Assembly: GCA_030151925.1 (NCBI GenBank)
Contig: JASLCY010000249.1
Coordinates: 1-19,188 of the forward strand
Length of the DNA: 19,188 bases
Reading direction: 5' to 3'
Source of the DNA: Oligoflexus sp.
GTDB lineage: Bacteria; Bdellovibrionota_B; Oligoflexia; Oligoflexales; Oligoflexaceae
Each line of letters opens with the position of its first letter. The stretch's first letter is position 1. Both the position numbers and the translations under genes were made by a program. Below the pieces are notes generated by a model. The model saw only the letters and a list, made by a program, of their open reading frames with translations. It ran no database searches and was not told the DNA's origin. Below are positions 14,763 through 19,188 of the stretch, piece by piece.

Positions 14763-15842
14763 ATGGCGGAAAGTGACAACGAAGACAGGACCGAAGAAGC
14801 CTCGGACGAGCGACGCGAAGAATTCCGCGCCCGAGGCGAGGTCGCCCTTTCCCCTGAGGTTACTCAGGTTTTCGTGATGGCGTCGATCATGGTGCTCCTC
14901 GGCACCTATCTCGTGAAGCTCTCGACCAAACTGCAGCTGATCATGCGCGAGTACTTCGAGTCGTTCGACACCAGCAAGATGAACCAGAAGTGGCTGCTGC
15001 TCCACCTCGGTCACGTCGGGGAAGAATTCCTCTGGATGATAGTCCCCTTCTTCGCGGTCGCCTCGATCACGGCCACCGCGATCACCTTCGGCCAGACTCG
15101 CCTGAACTGGTCGTGGGAACGCCTCGCTCCCGATTTCACGCGCCTCAATCCCTTCCCGGGACTCATGCGCATGGTGAGCATGGACGCTTGGGTCACGGTC
15201 CTGAAGAGCACCGCGAAGATGGTGATCATCATCGCGATCAGCTTCGCGATCCTCAAGGGCGAGTTCGGCAACTCGCCGGGCCTCATGAACATGCCGTTCC
15301 TGGAGATCTGGAATTACTGGGCCTCGATCTCCCACACGCTCTTCTGGTCGGTGCTCGGCCTCCTGCTCTTCATCGCGGCGGCCGACTTCATCTACAACTT
15401 CCTCACGCTCGAGAAGCGGATGAAGATGACGAAGGAAGAGGTCAAGGAAGAATACAAGAAGCGCGAATTGGATCCTCACCTCAAGAGCAAGATGAAGAGG
15501 ATGCAGCGCGAGATCGCGAACTCGAAGACGGTGCAGGCGACCAAGACGGCGACCGTGGTCATCACCAACCCGACCCACTTCGCGGTCGCCCTCAGGTACG
15601 AGCTGGGGATGTCGGCGCCGGTGGTCGTGGCGAAGGGCCAGGACTTCACAGCGCAGCGCATGAAGGAAGTCGCGAAAGAGAACGGCATCCTCATCATGGA
15701 GAACAAGCCCCTCGCGCGCACGCTCTTCAAGGTGTGCAAGGTCGGGCAGGAAATCCCGGAAAGCCTCTATAAAGCGGTCTCGGAGATCATACGTTACGTG
15801 TTCATGATGAAAGGCAAGAGCCTTTCGCGTCCGCGCACATAA
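14763..15842 (+). CDS. flhB: Flagellar export switch protein FlhB
   Basis: FlhB controls the switch of export substrates from rod/hook to filament proteins. The 359-residue protein has a charged N-terminus (DRTEEASDERREEFRARGEV), four membrane segments (about 33-53, 87-110, 145-165, 190-212) and a cytoplasmic domain from about 215. The autocleavage motif NPTH is at 269-272, the same residue number as in enteric FlhB, so it should self-cleave between Asn269 and Pro270. Downstream residues HFAVALRYE and APVVVAKGQDFTAQRMKEVA are conserved. AGGAGG is 5 nt before the ATG. Gaps are 10 bp to both fliR and flhA, suggesting translational coupling. Confidence 0.97.
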   Translation: MAESDNEDRTEEASDERREEFRARGEVALSPEVTQVFVMASIMVLLGTYLVKLSTKLQLIMREYFESFDTSKMNQKWLLLHLGHVGEEFLWMIVPFFAVASITATAITFGQTRLNWSWERLAPDFTRLNPFPGLMRMVSMDAWVTVLKSTAKMVIIIAISFAILKGEFGNSPGLMNMPFLEIWNYWASISHTLFWSVLGLLLFIAAADFIYNFLTLEKRMKMTKEEVKEEYKKRELDPHLKSKMKRMQREIANSKTVQATKTATVVITNPTHFAVALRYELGMSAPVVVAKGQDFTAQRMKEVAKENGILIMENKPLARTLFKVCKVGQEIPESLYKAVSEIIRYVFMMKGKSLSRPRT

Positions 15843-15852
15843 GGAACGCTAG

Positions 15853-17967
15853 ATGGCGAACGCTTCGTCCCAAACGAACAATGCGGCCAAGAAGAACGAA
15901 AGCGGCTGGGCCAAGGTGCTGAAGTCACCCGATATCCAGTTCGCGGTCGCTTTGATCGCCGTGGTCTTCACGATGATCATGCCGCTGCCGACGTTTCTCT
16001 TGGATCTCTTCCTCGCGACCTCCGTGGCGATGTCGCTCCTCATCCTCATGATCTCGGTCTACGTGAAGGATCCGCTCGAATTCTCGACCTTCCCGACCAT
16101 CCTGCTGATGACGACCCTCTTCCGCCTCGGCCTCAACGTGGCGACGACCCGTTCCATCCTGCTCGACGCCCATAACGGGCACGTGAGCAACGTGATCAGC
16201 TCCTTCGGCAACTTCGTCGTCGGCGGCAACTACTTCGTCGGCTTCGTGATGTTCGCCATCCTCGTCGTCATCAACTTCATCGTCATCACCAAAGGCGCCG
16301 GCCGCATCGCTGAGGTCGGCGCGCGCTTCACCTTGGACGCGATGCCCGGTAAGCAGATGGCCATCGACGCCGAACTCAACGCGGGCCTGATCGACCGCAA
16401 GGAAGCCCGCGAACGCCGCGCGAAGGTCGAGCTCGCCGCCGACTTCTACGGTGCCATGGACGGTGCTTCGAAGTTCGTCCGCGGCGACGCGATCGCCGGC
16501 ATCCTCATCACCGCGATCAACGTCATCGTCGGCCTGATCCTCGGCGTCGTCGCGCACGGCATGAGCTTCAGCCAGGCCGCCCAGCTCTATACCCTGCTCT
16601 CCGTCGGCGACGGCCTGGTCGCGCAGATCCCGGCCCTCATCATCTCGACCGCGGCCGGTATCGTCGTAACCCGCGCCGGGGCGATGGAAGAAGGCCTCAG
16701 CCAGACCCTTAACAACCAGCTCCTCAACTACCCGCGCGCGATCTACATCTGCTCCGCCCTGCTCGGGCTGATGGCGATCGTCCCGGGAATGCCGACCATA
16801 CCCTTCGGCCTGCTCTCCGTGCTGGCCTTCTACCTCGGCCGTTACGCGATCAAGAATCAGGCCGAGCGCAAAGAAGCGGCCATCGTCAAGGAACAGGAGA
16901 GCGCGACGGGCGCCGCGAAGAAGGACAGCATCGAATCCCTCCTGCACATCGAGATCCTGTCGCTCGAGGTCGGCGTGGGCCTCATCCCGCTCGTCGACGC
17001 GCAGCAGGACGGCGAGGTGCTCGAACGCATCGTCTCGGCCAGGAAGCAGTTCGCGCAGGAGATGGGCATCGTCGTGCCCATGGTCATGGTCAAGGACAAC
17101 ATCCAGCTCCGGCCCGGCGATTACCAGATCCTGCTCAAGGGGAACGTCATCGGGCGCGGCAGCCTCATGGCCGACTACTACCTCGCGATGGATCCGGGCG
17201 ACATCGTCGAGACGATCGACGGCATCCCGGGCAAGGAGCCCGCGTACGGCCTCGAAGCGGTCTGGGTGAAGGCGAGCCAGCGCGAGGAAGCCAGCTTCCG
17301 CGGCTATACGGTCGTGAACTGCGCGACCGTGATCGTCACGCATCTCACCAAGCTCATTGAGGAACATTCATCAGAATTGCTGGGCCGCCAAGAGACCCAG
17401 AACCTCATCGACCAGCTCAAGGAGGAAGCGCCGAAGGCGGTCGAGGAAGTGGTCGCCAGCGATCGCCTCAGCCTCGGCGAAGTGGTAAAGGTTTTGCAAA
17501 ACCTTCTCGCAGAGCGCGTAAGTATCCGCGACTTGCGCACGATCTTCGAGACGCTGGCCGACCATTGCCGCGTGATCAAGAGCCCCGATGTCCTGACCCG
17601 TTATGTACGGAAGTCTCTAGGCCGTGGTATTATTAGAAAGTACTTAACACCCGATGAAAAATTAGTGGTCGTCACCTTCGACAGGGCCGTCGAGGACCTC
17701 ATCGCCTCCGGCATCAACCAACGCGAGGACGGTTCTACCGCCCTGATGCTCGAACCCGAGATCGCGCAGCGCATACTCAATCGCACGGCCGAGGCGCTGG
17801 AAGCCTTCCAGACCACCGGCACGCAGCCCATCATCCTCTGCGGATCGTTCATCCGCTGGGATATCCGGCAGCTCATCAACCGTTTCATACCCGGCGTGAT
17901 AGTTCTCGCCTTCGACGAGATCCCGGCCGGCACGCAGACGAAATCGATCGGTATCGTGAGTCTCTGA
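15853..17967 (+). CDS. flhA: Flagellar export gate protein FlhA
   Basis: FlhA forms the nonameric export ring that couples proton flow to protein export and docks chaperone-substrate complexes. The 704-residue protein has about eight N-terminal membrane helices (about 28-330), with TTLFRLGLNVATTRSILL (88-104), the FHIPEP cytoplasmic loop RIAEVGARFTLDAMPGKQMA (151-170), FYGAMDGASKFVRGDAIAG (198-216, with the functionally important Asp203 region) and SVGDGLVAQIPALIISTAAG (250-269). The C-terminal cytoplasmic domain runs from about 345 to the end and closes with GVIVLAFDEIPAGTQTKSIG divided over the terminus. AAGGA lies 7 nt before the ATG. Within the 3' part there is an 18-bp palindrome (17488-17505) and a cluster of rare A/T-rich codons (about 17601-17670), while the reading frame and protein remain normal. 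flhF starts 40 bp downstream. Confidence 0.98.
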   Translation: MANASSQTNNAAKKNESGWAKVLKSPDIQFAVALIAVVFTMIMPLPTFLLDLFLATSVAMSLLILMISVYVKDPLEFSTFPTILLMTTLFRLGLNVATTRSILLDAHNGHVSNVISSFGNFVVGGNYFVGFVMFAILVVINFIVITKGAGRIAEVGARFTLDAMPGKQMAIDAELNAGLIDRKEARERRAKVELAADFYGAMDGASKFVRGDAIAGILITAINVIVGLILGVVAHGMSFSQAAQLYTLLSVGDGLVAQIPALIISTAAGIVVTRAGAMEEGLSQTLNNQLLNYPRAIYICSALLGLMAIVPGMPTIPFGLLSVLAFYLGRYAIKNQAERKEAAIVKEQESATGAAKKDSIESLLHIEILSLEVGVGLIPLVDAQQDGEVLERIVSARKQFAQEMGIVVPMVMVKDNIQLRPGDYQILLKGNVIGRGSLMADYYLAMDPGDIVETIDGIPGKEPAYGLEAVWVKASQREEASFRGYTVVNCATVIVTHLTKLIEEHSSELLGRQETQNLIDQLKEEAPKAVEEVVASDRLSLGEVVKVLQNLLAERVSIRDLRTIFETLADHCRVIKSPDVLTRYVRKSLGRGIIRKYLTPDEKLVVVTFDRAVEDLIASGINQREDGSTALMLEPEIAQRILNRTAEALEAFQTTGTQPIILCGSFIRWDIRQLINRFIPGVIVLAFDEIPAGTQTKSIGIVSL
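17488..17505. repeat. Perfect 18-bp AT-rich palindrome inside flhA
   Basis: AAGGTTTTGCAAAACCTT equals its own reverse complement. It encodes part of VKVLQNLL in FlhA. It is AT-rich in a GC-rich gene and is about 500 bp before flhF. Without a loop it suits a dimeric DNA-binding protein better than a terminator; the role is unknown. Confidence 0.85.
17625..17633 (+). promoter_or_regulatory. Possible internal promoter (extended -10) for flhF
   Basis: TGGTATTAT is an extended -10-like sequence inside flhA, in an island of rare codons (CTA, ATT, ATT, AGA, TTA, TTA) about 375 bp before flhF. No convincing -35 is seen at 16-18 bp spacing. It could drive flhF and later genes separately from the long operon. 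Weak support. Confidence 0.22.
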
Positions 17968-18007
17968 TTTTTGGAATTTCCTCGCCACAGCTCCAGGAGC
18001 CCGACGC

Positions 18008-19188
18008 ATGGACGTTAAAACCTTCGAGGCCTTCACCATGAAGGACGCGCTCAAAGCGGTGAAGACCCACTTTGGCAACGACGCGGTGATCTTGAACACC
18101 CGCGAGAAGGCGCCCGAAGGCGGCCGCCGGGGCAAGCTCTACGAAGTCACCGCGGCCCGTTCCTCGACGGCCCAGAACCGCTCGGGCGCCGGCGCATCCG
18201 CCGGCAAGGGCGAAGCGAGCGGCGTGAATCGCGACATGCTGTTTGAGATGCTGGATTATTTCAAGACTATCGAACGCAATATCAAGGCGATGAGCGACGA
18301 CCTCGCCAAGCGCCAGGACCTCTTCCGCCTCGACGCCGGCCTTCATGAATTGCGCAGCATGGTCTTCGAGATCAGCCAGCAGAAGACGGACCACCTCACC
18401 CACGGCATGCCCACCGCCATGGCGAAGATCTTCCAGCGCCTGAGCCTCATGAGCGTCCAGGAGTCCGAGCAGCTGCGCCTCGCCGAATACCTCAAAGGCC
18501 TCAAGGAGAAGGAAGCCGGCGCGGAAGCGGACGGCGAGCAATCCTTCAATTTCTACCAGGGCCACGCCATCCGCTGGATGATGAAGAAGATCAAGGTCGC
18601 CCCGCTCTGGAGCTCGAACTCGGGCGAGCAGGCGGTGAATATCGTGGTCGGGCCCGCCGGCAGCGGCAAGAGCAGCCTCGTCGCCAAGATCGCGGCCGCT
18701 TACCAGGCTAAGCAGAAGCTGATCCTCGTCTCGGCCGACACCCGCAAACTCGCGGCCAAAGAGCAGCTCCGCGTCCTCGCCCGCGTGCTGAACATCCCCT
18801 TCGAGGCCATAGAACGCCCCGAGGAGCTCCCGCAGGCGCTCGCGAAACACAAGGCCTGGGACCTCTGCATCGTCGATACGGGCTCGATGTGCCCGCGCTC
18901 GAAGGACGATCTCGCCGATCTCCTCGCATTCAAGGAGCTCGACCTGCCCGTGCAGTTCCACCTCGCCCTCAGCATCACCGAAAAAGAGGAGCAGATGGAT
19001 CGCATGGTGCGCGGCTTCTCTCCGCTGGGGCTGCAGAGCATCGTCTTCAACCGCCTCGATGAGTGCTGGTCGTACGGCGAGATCTTCAACATCTGCGTGC
19101 GTTGGTCGATGCCCCTCAGCTACTTCGGGGTCGGCAGCAACGTGCCCGAGGATTTGGAACGAGCGAGCCGCGAACGCGTCGTCGAACG
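18008..19188 (+). CDS. flhF: Flagellar placement GTPase FlhF, divergent (3' end outside window)
   Basis: FlhF is an SRP-family GTPase that sets position and number of (usually polar) flagella, working with FlhG. The frame is open to the window end (393 codons seen). The N-terminus TFEAFTMKDALKAVK...FGNDAVILNTRE matches the family, followed by a variable middle region and the NG domain with P-loop GPAGSGKSS (215-223). Further on, DTRKLAAKEQL (244-254) replaces the usual DTYRxAAxEQL, DTGSM (290-294) replaces DTAGR, NRLDE (348-352) replaces TKLDE, and the GQ-VPEDL block reads VGSNVPEDLE. The fold and frame are intact, so this is divergence rather than decay, but GTP hydrolysis may be altered. 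AGGAG (17995-17999) is 8 nt before the ATG; flhA ends 40 bp upstream. flhG or fliA would be expected next but lies beyond the window. Confidence 0.92.
   Translation, partial: MDVKTFEAFTMKDALKAVKTHFGNDAVILNTREKAPEGGRRGKLYEVTAARSSTAQNRSGAGASAGKGEASGVNRDMLFEMLDYFKTIERNIKAMSDDLAKRQDLFRLDAGLHELRSMVFEISQQKTDHLTHGMPTAMAKIFQRLSLMSVQESEQLRLAEYLKGLKEKEAGAEADGEQSFNFYQGHAIRWMMKKIKVAPLWSSNSGEQAVNIVVGPAGSGKSSLVAKIAAAYQAKQKLILVSADTRKLAAKEQLRVLARVLNIPFEAIERPEELPQALAKHKAWDLCIVDTGSMCPRSKDDLADLLAFKELDLPVQFHLALSITEKEEQMDRMVRGFSPLGLQSIVFNRLDECWSYGEIFNICVRWSMPLSYFGVGSNVPEDLERASRERVVE

Noticed and set aside
15925..17367. Minus-strand 480-codon frame opposite flhA
   Set aside because: Asp/Arg/His/Glu-rich composition typical of antisense frames in GC-rich genes; flhA is unambiguous here.
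17885..18961. Long minus-strand reading frame (358 codons) opposite flhF
   Set aside because: The plus strand carries a frame with FlhF N-terminal and P-loop motifs and a Shine-Dalgarno; the minus frame is its mirror and has no recognisable domain.

Overview
The window is a GC-rich, densely coded stretch of a Gram-negative, flagellated bacterium's chromosome. An LPS heptose-epimerase gene (hldD), a periplasm-facing cytochrome c lipoprotein and a beta-barrel protein ending in Trp point to an outer membrane. The gene order fliL-M-N-O-P-Q-R-flhB-flhA-flhF and the protein features suit a deltaproteobacterial or Bdellovibrionota/Oligoflexia-type organism. That placement is an inference; no marker here fixes the taxon. 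No insertion sequences, tRNAs, rRNAs or CRISPR arrays were seen, and no gene-free gap exceeds 300 bases (the longest is about 262 bp, 9182-9443).

Left part (1-9181), housekeeping and envelope genes. The window opens with the 3' end of an unrecognised CDS, followed on the same strand by a full-length smc (chromosome condensation ATPase). Converging on smc is a minus-strand pair, hldD plus a small unrecognised 114-aa gene 24 bp downstream. Divergent from hldD is lysC (aspartate kinase), with a plausible sigma70 promoter in front and a strong bidirectional hairpin terminator behind. The terminator is shared with a converging single-heme cytochrome c lipoprotein gene. Upstream of that lies a minus-strand gene for a probable outer-membrane beta-barrel.

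Right part (9182-19188), flagellar export and motor operon. A 262-bp intergenic region separates the beta-barrel gene (minus) from fliL (plus). It holds a large dyad, a repeated octamer and a candidate sigma54 -24/-12 element just before fliL. Ten same-strand genes follow with gaps of only 10-40 bp and a Shine-Dalgarno before each. They encode stator/basal-body protein FliL, C-ring switch proteins FliM and FliN, export-gate proteins FliO, FliP, FliQ, FliR, FlhB and FlhA, and the 5' part of the polar-placement SRP-type GTPase FlhF, which runs off the window end.

Points that stand out: FlhF keeps its P-loop but has altered G2-G5 motifs; FliO is about three times the usual size, with an added periplasmic AMIN-like domain; FliL has a His/acid-rich tandem-repeat linker; the SMC hinge has lost the usual glycine pattern; flhA contains a perfect 18-bp AT-rich palindrome and an island of rare AT-rich codons with an extended -10-like sequence; and the fliL upstream region looks like a sigma54 promoter with upstream activator sites. 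I see no clear evidence of a wholly new multi-gene system; the novelty is in variants of known parts.
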